The notes beneath the pieces are model-generated. The model did no database searches, was not told the origin of the DNA, and saw only the letters and a program-made list of their open reading frames with translations. Position numbers and translations under genes: made by a program. From Pseudomonadota bacterium (GTDB lineage: Bacteria > Pseudomonadota > Alphaproteobacteria > Sphingomonadales > Sphingomonadaceae): 17,491 nt of DNA. Shown piece after piece: positions 1 through 6,976 of this stretch. The stretch spans positions 1 to 17,491 of the forward strand of contig JAEWIL010000155.1 of the NCBI GenBank assembly GCA_023387085.1, given 5' to 3'. How positions within the stretch are numbered: position 1 is the stretch's first letter; the number at the start of each line of letters is the position of its first letter.

Positions 1-2763
1 ACCTACACCTGGGGCACCGGCGGGCGTCTGATGTCGATCAACGGGCCGCGTGCTGCGGTGGGCCCGGTCGATGACATCACGAGCTTTACCTATGATGCGG
101 CCGGCAACCTGCTGACGATGGCGAACGGGCTTGGTCACACCACGACGTTCGCGAATTATGATGCGAACGGGCGCCCGGGTTCGATGACCGACGCGAACGG
201 CACCCAAACGCTCTTCGCCTATGATACGCTGGGCCGGTTGCTCACAAGCACCGTCAAGCATCCGACGACAATCGCCCTCGATGCCGTCACAAGCTATGAC
301 TATGACATCGAAGGCCGAGTGACGGGGATTACGCTTCCGGCAACCGAGAAGCTCAGCTTCGTGTACGACCTTGCCGGGCAACTGCTCGAGATCGCGGCGG
401 CGGATGGCGAGAAGCAGGCTTTCACGCATGACGCGATGGGCAATGTCACCGAGCAGAAGATAAAGCGCGCGGACGGTGTTGCGCGCTCCACCATCACGCG
501 GACCTTCGACAGCATCGGCCGCATGCTCACCGAAACCCTGGGCCCCGACCGCACCACGGCCTGGGAATATGACAAGAATGGCAATCCGGTGCGCACCACC
601 TCGCCGCGCAGCTTTGCGACCGACATGGCCTTCGATGCGCTCAACCGGCTGACCTCGACGGTCGCGCCCGACACCGGCACGTTCGCAACGCTCTACAATG
701 CGAAGGACGAGACGACGCGCTTCACCGACGCGGTGTCAGTGCAGACGAACTTCGTGCGCAACGGCTTTGGCGAGATCATCCGCGAGACGAGCCCCGATCG
801 CGGTACCAGCACCTATTATTATGACGCCGCTGGGGATCTGACCGCGGCGATCGACGGCCGCGGCCAGCGCATCGATTATACCCGCGATGTCCTCGGCCGC
901 ATCACCTCGAAAATCCCGGCCAGCCGCCCATCCTCGGAAGCTGTCACCTACACCTACGACAGCGGCGGCGTGTCGGGCTGCGCCTGCGTCGGGCGCCTCG
1001 CAAGCATGACCGACGGCAGCGGCACCACCACCTTCGGTTATGACCATCGCGGCAACCTGACCGCGAAGGCGGAGCCGCTCGGTACGCTCGGCTGGGCCTA
1101 TGATCTGGCCGATCGCGCCTTGCAGATCACCTATCCGAGCGGCCGAGATGTTTCTTATGCCCGTGATACCAAGGGCCGCGTGGTCGAGGTGAAGACGCGC
1201 CCGAACAGCGGCACCGCCTGGACGACCCTTGCGACGAACATCACCTACGAACCCTTTGGGCCGATGAAGTCGGCGGACCTCGGCAATGGCCTCAAGCTGT
1301 CGCTCGACTGGGGCAGCGACCGCCGGCTGGCGTCGAAGCGGCTCTATACGGCCGCGGGCGCCGATGTCTGGCACCTCACTTATGGCTATGACGATGACGA
1401 CAATATCACGTCGATCACCGACCTTGTGAACGCGGCGAACAGCCGGAGCTTCGGCTATGACAGCGTCGATCGCCTGACGCGCACCGACGGCAGTAGCGGC
1501 GCATTCGCGCGCGAAGATTATGTCCATGACAAGAATGGCAATCGCACCGCCGTCGAGCGCCGGACCAACGCGACTGATGTCACGCCGGCTGAGACCGACG
1601 CCTACACTCGGACTAGCGGCACGAACCGGATAGCGTCGGTTGCACCGGCTGGCGGTGGAACGCGCGGGTTCACGCACGACGCGCGCGGTAATTTGATCGG
1701 CGAGACGCGGCCCGGCGGGCCGAGCGTCACGCTCGGCTATGACGGGCATGCACGGCTCGCGAGCTACGTGGTCGCCGGTGCTGAGACGCAGGCGATGCTC
1801 TATAACGGGTTCGACGAGCGGGTGGGGCTGACGACGAGCCTCGGCGGCAGCCCGGTGGGGGAGCGGCGCTATATCTACGATGCGGGTCACCGCATCACCG
1901 GCGAATATGGAGCAACGACTGCGGATCTTCGCGGGGAGTATATCTGGCTGCGACCCGAAATAAGTGATACCTCGCCGTTCGGCGGTGACGACGGTCTCAG
2001 TGGCTACATGCCGTTGGCGGTCGCGGTACCGGACGGGGCGGCGAGCAAGATCGAGTGGGTGCAGGGCAACCACCTCGGCACGGCGGTGGTGACGACCGAC
2101 GCCAGCGGTGCGGTGATCTCACCCTCAAGCTACGGCCGCATCGGATTCCCGGGGCAGATGCAGCAGCACGCCGACCTCTACTACAACTATTACCGCGATT
2201 ATGACCCAACGCTCGGGCGGTATGTCCAGGCTGATCCCATCGGGCTGGGAGGAGATGCAAATCCTTACCTTTATGCAGGGGCTAATCCGCTCGGCACAAT
2301 AGACCCGTTCGGATTGGCTGCGGCCACGGCCGGAACAATCGTAAAACAGGGCGCAACGCGTTCTCCCGCTGGAATCTGGCCTAGTATTGTTGGAACCGTC
2401 GTCAAGACGATCATTGATGCCTGTTCAGGAAACTCGGGTGACGGCCCAGATTGCGATAGGCGCTATCGCGAAATGGAAGAATTAGCAGAAGAATTGGGCC
2501 GCCGGTACAGAGAGTTCATGGCAAATTCGGGCGGGTTACCGGAAACAAGGCCATTGGTGCCACACCAGCGTTATCAGTTTCGAAGCAGAGTGGGTGAATC
2601 GCAACAATTTTACGAGAAGCAGGGAAGGCTTAGAAGGTTGATCGCGGAGTCGCTAATGGCTGGATGCCCTAGCATCCCACCGCGCGCAGCAGATTGGGCA
2701 GGCTTTCACCGGCATCTTGGGCAAAAGTATCCAAACCGATGGCCATCCAGAAAAAAACACTGA
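1..2763 (+). CDS. Rhs/YD-repeat polymorphic toxin, 5' end outside the window
   Basis: The frame is open from base 1 with no start needed, so the 920 residues seen are the C-terminal part of a larger protein. Residues 1 to about 740 are a run of YD repeats (motifs such as YDAAGNL, YDKNGNP, YDHRGNL) that in this family fold into a beta-cocoon shell around the toxin. The Rhs-associated core ends with RYVQADPIGL at about 740-749 and DPFGL at 768-772, separated by exactly 18 residues, the known aspartyl self-cleavage signature of Rhs proteins. A variable 148-residue tail follows. No signal peptide can be judged because the N terminus is missing. The gene is high GC except near its 3' end, and a small probable immunity gene starts 7 bases after the stop. 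The family assignment is secure; delivery route and toxin activity are unknown. It could be secreted by Sec plus an outer-membrane route, by a T6SS, or otherwise. Confidence 0.95.
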   Translation, partial: TYTWGTGGRLMSINGPRAAVGPVDDITSFTYDAAGNLLTMANGLGHTTTFANYDANGRPGSMTDANGTQTLFAYDTLGRLLTSTVKHPTTIALDAVTSYDYDIEGRVTGITLPATEKLSFVYDLAGQLLEIAAADGEKQAFTHDAMGNVTEQKIKRADGVARSTITRTFDSIGRMLTETLGPDRTTAWEYDKNGNPVRTTSPRSFATDMAFDALNRLTSTVAPDTGTFATLYNAKDETTRFTDAVSVQTNFVRNGFGEIIRETSPDRGTSTYYYDAAGDLTAAIDGRGQRIDYTRDVLGRITSKIPASRPSSEAVTYTYDSGGVSGCACVGRLASMTDGSGTTTFGYDHRGNLTAKAEPLGTLGWAYDLADRALQITYPSGRDVSYARDTKGRVVEVKTRPNSGTAWTTLATNITYEPFGPMKSADLGNGLKLSLDWGSDRRLASKRLYTAAGADVWHLTYGYDDDDNITSITDLVNAANSRSFGYDSVDRLTRTDGSSGAFAREDYVHDKNGNRTAVERRTNATDVTPAETDAYTRTSGTNRIASVAPAGGGTRGFTHDARGNLIGETRPGGPSVTLGYDGHARLASYVVAGAETQAMLYNGFDERVGLTTSLGGSPVGERRYIYDAGHRITGEYGATTADLRGEYIWLRPEISDTSPFGGDDGLSGYMPLAVAVPDGAASKIEWVQGNHLGTAVVTTDASGAVISPSSYGRIGFPGQMQQHADLYYNYYRDYDPTLGRYVQADPIGLGGDANPYLYAGANPLGTIDPFGLAAATAGTIVKQGATRSPAGIWPSIVGTVVKTIIDACSGNSGDGPDCDRRYREMEELAEELGRRYREFMANSGGLPETRPLVPHQRYQFRSRVGESQQFYEKQGRLRRLIAESLMAGCPSIPPRAADWAGFHRHLGQKYPNRWPSRKKH
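1760..1985 (+). repeat. Direct repeat unit in Rhs core (partner of 3206-3425)
   Basis: Part of the intact Rhs core that is duplicated at about 3206-3425 in the same orientation. Shared blocks include TATATCTACGATGC and CTTCGCGGGGAG, and the order of blocks is conserved. The pair encloses the toxin tail and immunity gene, so recombination between them would delete or replace the cassette. Confidence 0.75.
2317..2760 (+). other. Variable C-terminal toxin region of the first Rhs protein (Rhs-CT1)
   Basis: This is the 148-residue segment after the DPFGL cleavage site. It opens with a small Ala/Thr/Val-rich part containing a weakly hydrophobic stretch (WPSIVGTVVKTIIDAC), then a Cys-bounded loop, a charged helix rich in RR/EE, and a basic end (KYPNRWPSRKKH). 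His, Arg, Lys and Glu that could serve a nuclease are present (HQRYQFRSR, FHRHLGQKY), but I recognise no catalytic signature. In Rhs proteins this position is the toxin, and the following gene is the antidote; the role here is inferred from position. GC content and codon choice shift towards AT across this segment, as expected for an exchangeable cassette. Confidence 0.7.
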
Positions 2764-2770
2764 GGGGAAT

Positions 2771-3121
2771 ATGAGAAAAGAATATTCAAATTTCGAAATC
2801 GCTGAGGGATGGATATCTGACATGTCAGTAGATGAGGGGGTCGTTGACCCTCGAAGAGAATCTCTTTTTTACGATATCCTCGACAGCTACATATATTCCG
2901 ACCCATCAAAGTCATGGGGTATTATTAAGTTAATATCTCAAAAAGAACTTTCACCATGGGTTATGGAAAATTTCTCAGCTGGGCCACTAAGTTCATTTAT
3001 ATATAGAAATGGAAGTAATTTCAGAGTTGAAATTAAAGATTTTTACAAAGAAAATAAAAAATTTAGAGATTGTTATGGTGGGGTAGTTTTTACAGATGAG
3101 GCGCAATCCATAATAAATTAA
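2771..3121 (+). CDS. Probable immunity protein to Rhs-CT1 (DUF6869-like)
   Basis: A 116-residue, soluble, acidic protein with no signal peptide or membrane segment, so probably cytoplasmic. The ATG at 2771 is chosen because GAGGGG, overlapping the Rhs stop codon, lies just upstream; the frame is open further upstream to 2717 but that part overlaps the toxin gene and has no ribosome site. The arrangement Rhs tail then small gene 7 bases later is the standard toxin-immunity layout. The pattern W-G-I-I-K-L followed by NFSAGPLSSFI, then a Gly-Ser and F-R-x-C-x-GVVF near the end, resembles from memory the DUF6869 family (AGPL-E-D-L-L and FR--L---W), which is found beside polymorphic toxins. That match was not tested by a search. 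The gene is strikingly AT-rich compared with the Rhs core and the T4SS genes, suggesting it arrived with the toxin tail by horizontal transfer. Confidence 0.75.
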   Translation: MRKEYSNFEIAEGWISDMSVDEGVVDPRRESLFYDILDSYIYSDPSKSWGIIKLISQKELSPWVMENFSAGPLSSFIYRNGSNFRVEIKDFYKENKKFRDCYGGVVFTDEAQSIIN

Positions 3122-3138
3122 ATACAATATTAACAATT

Positions 3139-3195
3139 GGACGAGGTCATATTGAAAAAGATCAAACGCGCGTAATTAAGGTGGCAGAGCATTAA
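3139..3195 (+). pseudogene. Possible C-terminal scrap of a lost toxin
   Basis: A short frame reads GRGHIEKDQTRVIKVAEH and ends at a TAA. It lies in AT-rich DNA between the immunity gene and the Rhs core remnant. The in-frame opening extends only about 30 codons back, inside the immunity gene, and there is no start codon with a ribosome site. The composition of the peptide (GH, a basic and acidic mix ending in a stop) resembles a toxin or nuclease C terminus, and orphan toxin tails are common after Rhs genes. The interpretation is weak because the length is small enough to be chance. Confidence 0.2.
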
Positions 3196-3205
3196 ATTCT
3201 GCTTC

Positions 3206-3465
3206 ACGAGCTACGCGGTCGCCGGGACGCAGGCGATGCAGTACAATGGGTTTGATGAGCGGGTCGGGCTGACGACCACGCTCAGTGGCAGTCCGGTGGC
3301 GGAGCGTCGCTATATCTACGATGCAGGCCACCGCATCGCGGGCGACATGATTCGACGACCGCGAATCTTCGCGGGGAGCATATCTGGCTGCTGCCCGAGG
3401 TCGGGGACGCCTCGCCGTTCGGCGGCTCGGTGCCAGATGAGATGACGACCTTGCCGTTCGATTAG
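3206..3465 (+). pseudogene. Rhs core remnant, frameshifted
   Basis: This stretch repeats part of the upstream Rhs core at about 1760-1985. The peptide SYAVAG-TQAMQYNGFDERV matches SYVVAGAETQAMLYNGFDERV, followed by near-identical RRYIYDAGHRI segments. Relative to the upstream copy it has an in-frame loss of 6 bases (two codons after VAG) and a 1-base loss in GGCGACATGATTCGACG, after which the reading must shift to continue as LRGEHIWLLPEVGDASPFGG. The shifted frame stops at TAG 3463-3465. It has no start, no YD region before it and no DPxG site or toxin after it, so it cannot be functional. Such core fragments are typical leftovers of toxin-tail replacement by recombination within an Rhs locus. 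Confidence 0.85.
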
Positions 3466-3472
3466 GCTATAA

Positions 3473-3844
3473 TTATCGGGCATTCGGTACCGATGCACCT
3501 GCATAGGGATCATAGGCACTGGTTGCTTGGGTTGGAGCAGGCAATGAAATCGGGCGTTCGACGGGACGGGCAGCGATTGCTGGCTGTGTTCGCCCACCCG
3601 CCAAACCGGTAATGGCAGCGGCAATATTGGCGGCCCCGAACAGGATGAAGCACCCCAGCACGACGACGCCGCCGCGCCGCAATTCGAGTCTCCCCGAAAG
3701 CATCATCAATCCGATCGCCGCAACCGCAATGACCGCAATGATCGTTGCCGCTGTCCCCAATGCCGCACCCTGAAGCCAATCGATGCCGTGCGTGATCGGG
3801 CTGCTGTCGGGCGGATCGGTGAGCGAGGACATCGGAGAATACAT
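3473..3844 (-). CDS. VirB2/TrbC-like pilin paralogue, inverted copy without a clear signal peptide
   Basis: A 123-residue protein paralogous to the virB2 product encoded divergently at 4026. The shared core runs from WLQGAALGT through AVIAVAAIGLMMLSGR to LGCFILFGAANI, with two hydrophobic segments at about residues 28-50 and 59-82, matching the two-helix TrbC/VirB2 pilin fold. The start at 3844 is supported by AGGA 6 bases upstream. Two oddities: from this ATG there is no signal peptide, which VirB2 pilins normally need, and the C terminus carries about 40 extra residues rich in Pro and Ala (ARPVERPISLPAPTQ). Upstream in frame the reading is IAAPICAAGQS before a TAG at 3878-3880, which looks like the end of a truncated signal peptide. 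It may therefore be a decaying duplicate, or a variant pilin inserted by another route. Its 3' end is 7 bases from the Rhs remnant, tail to tail. Confidence 0.75.
   Translation of the reverse strand: MYSPMSSLTDPPDSSPITHGIDWLQGAALGTAATIIAVIAVAAIGLMMLSGRLELRRGGVVVLGCFILFGAANIAAAITGLAGGRTQPAIAARPVERPISLPAPTQATSAYDPYAGASVPNAR
3636..3652. repeat. Inverted repeat within the two VirB2 genes, left arm
   Basis: On the minus strand this reads TGCTTCATCCTGTTCGG, identical over 17 bases to 4272-4288 on the plus strand. It is the best-conserved block of a longer inverted similarity running through the hydrophobic core of both pilin genes. Confidence 0.7.
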
Positions 3845-4025
3845 AGACTGTCCTGCTGCACAGATCGGCGCGGCGATCTAATCACGTCGCGACGCATCGG
3901 GCAACGCCTCTAACGCGCTACAATGGCAATGATTTACACTGGCAGGGACTAGCTGCGCAGGTTAGGACCGATATCAGGGAATCGCCACAGGGCAGCGGCG
4001 AGAGACAGGAATCACGGGGAGCGGC
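3845..4025. promoter_or_regulatory. Divergent intergenic region expected to hold the virB operon promoter
   Basis: These 181 bases separate virB2 from its inverted paralogue, so both need a promoter here. I see no convincing sigma-70 pair. On the minus strand TTGCCC (3903-3898) and TAGATC (3880-3875) are 17 bases apart but the second box is weak. On the plus strand TACAAT at 3919 has no good partner upstream. No strong palindrome that would mark an operator was found by eye. Confidence 0.3.
3851..3854 (-). promoter_or_regulatory. Ribosome binding site of the inverted VirB2 paralogue
   Basis: AGGA on the minus strand, 6 bases before the ATG at 3844. It decides the start in favour of MYSPMSSL over the internal Met four codons later, and argues that the short signal-less form could be translated. 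Confidence 0.5.
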
Positions 4026-4340
4026 ATGAGAGGCAAAATCGCAGGGTCTATCGGTGCGATGGTCGGCCTCTTTCATGCGGCCACAGCCCAGGCGCAGGAA
4101 CTTGCCGACCCCGCCGGCTCCGGTGTCCTCGTCTCGGCGGTTCGCTGGCTCGAAGGCACGCTTCTCGGCACCATCGCCACCGTCGTCGCTGTAATCGCGG
4201 TTGCGACGGTCGGCCTGATGATGCTCACGGGCCGGATCAACTGGCGCTATGGCGCCACGGTCATTCTTGGCTGCTTCATCCTGTTCGGCGCCGCGAGCAT
4301 CGTCGCCGGCATCCAGTCCACCGCCAATCTGGGTCGCTGA
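4026..4340 (+). CDS. virB2: T4SS major pilin VirB2
   Basis: A 104-residue TrbC/VirB2 family pilin, the subunit of the T4SS pilus that is processed and stored in the inner membrane. A signal peptide is visible with cleavage after residue 23 (TAQA before QE). Two hydrophobic helices follow, about residues 42-64 and 75-97, joined by a short basic loop (GRINWRYG), which is the usual pilin layout. The ATG at 4026 is preceded by GGGGAG with a 4-base gap. It is the first gene of the + strand virB operon and ends 3 bases before virB3. A divergent paralogue lies 181 bases upstream. The family call is secure from the fold pattern and from operon position. Confidence 0.92.
   Translation: MRGKIAGSIGAMVGLFHAATAQAQELADPAGSGVLVSAVRWLEGTLLGTIATVVAVIAVATVGLMMLTGRINWRYGATVILGCFILFGAASIVAGIQSTANLGR
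4272..4288. repeat. Inverted repeat within the two VirB2 genes, right arm
   Basis: Right arm of the 17-base inverted repeat, encoding CFILFG of the virB2 product. Recombination between the arms would flip the divergent promoter region and exchange the 5' parts of the two pilin genes. Confidence 0.7.
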
Positions 4341-4343
4341 GCC

Positions 4344-4628
4344 ATGAACGGGGTCGAGCGCGACTCTGTCTTCGTCGCGTTGACGCGTCCGCAGATGTTC
4401 GCGGGCGTCACCTACAGCTATTTCGTGGCCAATGCGGTGATCGCGACCGAGCTCTTCCTGATCTTCAAATCGATCTGGGCGCTTGTCATCGCGCTGATCG
4501 TTCATCTGGCGGGCGTACTGTTGTGCCTGCGCGAGCCGCGCTTCTTCGATCTGTGGCTGACGAAGGTCGGCAAGTGCCCCCGCGTGCGTAATTTCTCGAT
4601 CTGGCGATGCAACTCCTACCGGCCCTGA
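4344..4628 (+). CDS. virB3: T4SS inner-membrane protein VirB3
   Basis: A 94-residue protein of the VirB3/TrbD family, which partners the VirB4 ATPase at the inner membrane. It shows the typical N-terminal motif FVALTRPQMFAGVTY, one long hydrophobic stretch that can form one or two membrane helices (about residues 26-61), and a cytoplasmic tail with LREPRFFDLWLTK and a C-terminal RCNSYRP, characteristic of the family. It starts 3 bases after virB2 stops. Its last 22 bases overlap the start of virB4, which suggests coupled translation with its partner. Confidence 0.92.
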   Translation: MNGVERDSVFVALTRPQMFAGVTYSYFVANAVIATELFLIFKSIWALVIALIVHLAGVLLCLREPRFFDLWLTKVGKCPRVRNFSIWRCNSYRP

Positions 4629-6976
4629 CCTCCTCGCCCAAGGTCGTCGCCAACGAGGCTCCGGCGGGCCGGCATCTGCCCTATAGCCATCATGTCGACG
4701 GCAATACGCTCGCAACGCGCGACGGTCTGCTCATGCAGGTCATCGCGATGCGCGGCCTGCTGTTCGAGACCGCCGACACCGAAGAGATCAACTATCGCAA
4801 GCGCCTCCGGGATGCCATGCTGCAAGCGATCGGCTCCTCGCGCTTCGCGCTTTACCATCATATCGTCCGCCGCCGGGTCGATGTCGGGCTCGATGCGTCG
4901 TTCGATGATGCATTTTCGGCGAAGCTCGATGCCGCCTGGCAAGGCCGGCTCGACCGGCGCCAGCTGTTCGTCAACGACCTCTATCTGACGCTGATCCGGC
5001 GACCCTTGCAGGGCCGTGTCGGCCTGCTCGACGGCCTGCGTGAGAAGCTCAGCCGCACGAGTTCGCCGGTCGAAACAGCCGCGCATGATCTGCGTCAGCT
5101 CGACGCGGCGCGCGAAGCGCTGATGGCCGCGCTCGGCAGTTATGAGCCGAGGCTGCTTTCGGTTTACGAAGCAGAGGCAGGTCTTTGCTCCGAACCGCTC
5201 GAATTTCTCTCGACCCTCTACAATGGTGAGAGCCGTCCGGTCCGGCTGCCGACGCAGGATATCGGTGCCTATCTCCCCGACCGGCGCATCAGCTTCGGCC
5301 AGGAAGCCATCGAGCTTGCGCCTGCAGGCCATGCGGATCGCAGCTATCTCGGCATCGTCTCGATCAAGGATTATCCGGGCCAGACGAGCCCAGGGATGTT
5401 CGACGAACTGCTACGCCTGCCGTTCGAGCTTGTCGTTACCCAGTCCTTCGGGTTCATCGAGCGCCAGGCCGCACTCGGACGCATGAACCTGACGCTCCGG
5501 CGGATGCGCTCGGCCGAGGATGAGGCGCTAAGCCTGCGCTCCGAGCTCTCGAACGCGAAGGACGAGGTTGCCGCGGGCCGCTCGGGGTTCGGCGAACATC
5601 ATATGACGATCGCGATCCGCGGCGTGTCGCCCGAGGAGGTCGATGCCGGTGTCGCCGAGGTCCAGGCGGCGCTCGCCGATCTCGGCATCATCGCGGTTCG
5701 CGAAGAAATTGCGCTGGAGCCTGGCTTCTGGGCGCAGTTTCCCGGTAACTTCAAATATATCGCCCGGCGCGGACTCGTCTCGACGGGCAATTTCGCGGGG
5801 CTGGCAAGTGGCCATAATTTTGCGCTCGGCCAGCCGCATGGCAATCACTGGGGCGAGGCTGTCACCTTGCTCGAGACGACCGCTGCCGGTCCCTATTTCT
5901 TCAACTTCCACCAGGGCGATCTCGGCAATTTCACGATTATCGGGCCGTCAGGCTCGGGCAAGACCGTCGCGCTCAATTTCCTGCTGGCGCAGGCGCGCAA
6001 GTTCGATCCGCGCATCGTCTTCTTCGACAAGGACCGCGGCGGCGAATTGTTCGTGCGTGCGATCGGGGGGCGCTATGATGTCCTGCGACCCGGAACGCCC
6101 TCTGGGCTCAACCCGCTGCAGCTGGAAGACAATCCCGCGAACCGCCAGTTCCTGATCGACTGGCTGGCGCTCCTTGCGGGTACGGCCGATGTCGAGGAAC
6201 TGGCGCAGATCAAGGATGCGGTCGATGCCAATTACGCACAGCCGCCGCATCATCGCCGGCTCCGCCATATCGTCGAGCTTTTCCGGGGCGGTCACCGCCC
6301 GCACACCGATGATTTATGGTCGCGCCTCCGGCCCTGGTGGGGCGATGGCGAGCGCGCCTGGCTTTTCGACAATGAAACGGACGCCACCGATCTGACCGTT
6401 CGCTCGGTCGGGTTCGACATGACGCAGATCCTCGACGATCCTGCGGTGCGCACGCCGGCGATGATGTATCTCTTCCACCGCGTCGAGGAACGGCTCGACG
6501 GCAGCCCGGCGATCATCGTCGTCGATGAGGGCTGGAAGGCGCTCGACGACGATGTGTTCGTGCGCCGGATCAAGGATTGGGAAAAGACGATCCGCAAGCG
6601 CAACGGCATCGTCGGCTTCGCGACGCAGAGCGCACAGGACGCGCTCGAGAGCCGGATCGCGAGCGCTATCATCGAACAGGCGGCGACGCAGATTTTCATG
6701 GCGAATCCGAAGGCGCGCATCGAGGATTATGTCGATGGCTTCGGGCTCACGCCGCACGAATATGAGCTGGTTCGCTCGCTTCCGGACAGCGCGCATTGCT
6801 TTCTCGTCAAACATGGCAATGAAAGCGTCGTCGTCCGGCTGAACCTCACCGGCGAGCGCGAACTGCTCACGATTCTGTCGGGCCGCGAGCGGACGGTGCG
6901 CCTGCTCGACGAACTTCGCGCCGAGCATGGTGACGCGCCCGAGGCCTGGTATGATGCATTGATGGAGCGTGCCTGA
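4607..6976 (+). CDS. virB4: T4SS ATPase VirB4
   Basis: A 789-residue VirB4/CagE/TrbE ATPase, of usual length for the family, that powers pilus assembly and substrate transfer from the cytoplasmic face. The N-terminal half (about 1-430) is the VirB4 scaffold domain. The C-terminal half carries the motor: Walker A GPSGSGKT at 446-453, Walker B IIVVDEGW with Asp640 and Glu641, and a downstream ATQSAQDAL motif. The ATG at 4607 overlaps virB3 by 22 bases and gives an N terminus (PKVVANEAPAGRHLPYSHH) of the usual form; no clear ribosome site precedes it, so it probably depends on translation of virB3. Its TGA overlaps the ATG of virB6 by one base. There is no room for virB5, which usually stands between these two. 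Confidence 0.97.
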   Translation: MQLLPALTSSPKVVANEAPAGRHLPYSHHVDGNTLATRDGLLMQVIAMRGLLFETADTEEINYRKRLRDAMLQAIGSSRFALYHHIVRRRVDVGLDASFDDAFSAKLDAAWQGRLDRRQLFVNDLYLTLIRRPLQGRVGLLDGLREKLSRTSSPVETAAHDLRQLDAAREALMAALGSYEPRLLSVYEAEAGLCSEPLEFLSTLYNGESRPVRLPTQDIGAYLPDRRISFGQEAIELAPAGHADRSYLGIVSIKDYPGQTSPGMFDELLRLPFELVVTQSFGFIERQAALGRMNLTLRRMRSAEDEALSLRSELSNAKDEVAAGRSGFGEHHMTIAIRGVSPEEVDAGVAEVQAALADLGIIAVREEIALEPGFWAQFPGNFKYIARRGLVSTGNFAGLASGHNFALGQPHGNHWGEAVTLLETTAAGPYFFNFHQGDLGNFTIIGPSGSGKTVALNFLLAQARKFDPRIVFFDKDRGGELFVRAIGGRYDVLRPGTPSGLNPLQLEDNPANRQFLIDWLALLAGTADVEELAQIKDAVDANYAQPPHHRRLRHIVELFRGGHRPHTDDLWSRLRPWWGDGERAWLFDNETDATDLTVRSVGFDMTQILDDPAVRTPAMMYLFHRVEERLDGSPAIIVVDEGWKALDDDVFVRRIKDWEKTIRKRNGIVGFATQSAQDALESRIASAIIEQAATQIFMANPKARIEDYVDGFGLTPHEYELVRSLPDSAHCFLVKHGNESVVVRLNLTGERELLTILSGRERTVRLLDELRAEHGDAPEAWYDALMERA

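Noticed and set aside
736..2073. A 445-codon open frame antisense to the first Rhs gene.
   Set aside because: High-GC repeated coding sequence gives long antisense open frames; its product is low-complexity Arg/Ala-rich with no family pattern, while the plus-strand frame is a clear Rhs protein.
3918..4715. A 265-codon antisense open frame over virB2 and virB3.
   Set aside because: The product is Arg/Asp/Glu-rich without any domain pattern, and the plus strand holds recognisable virB genes.
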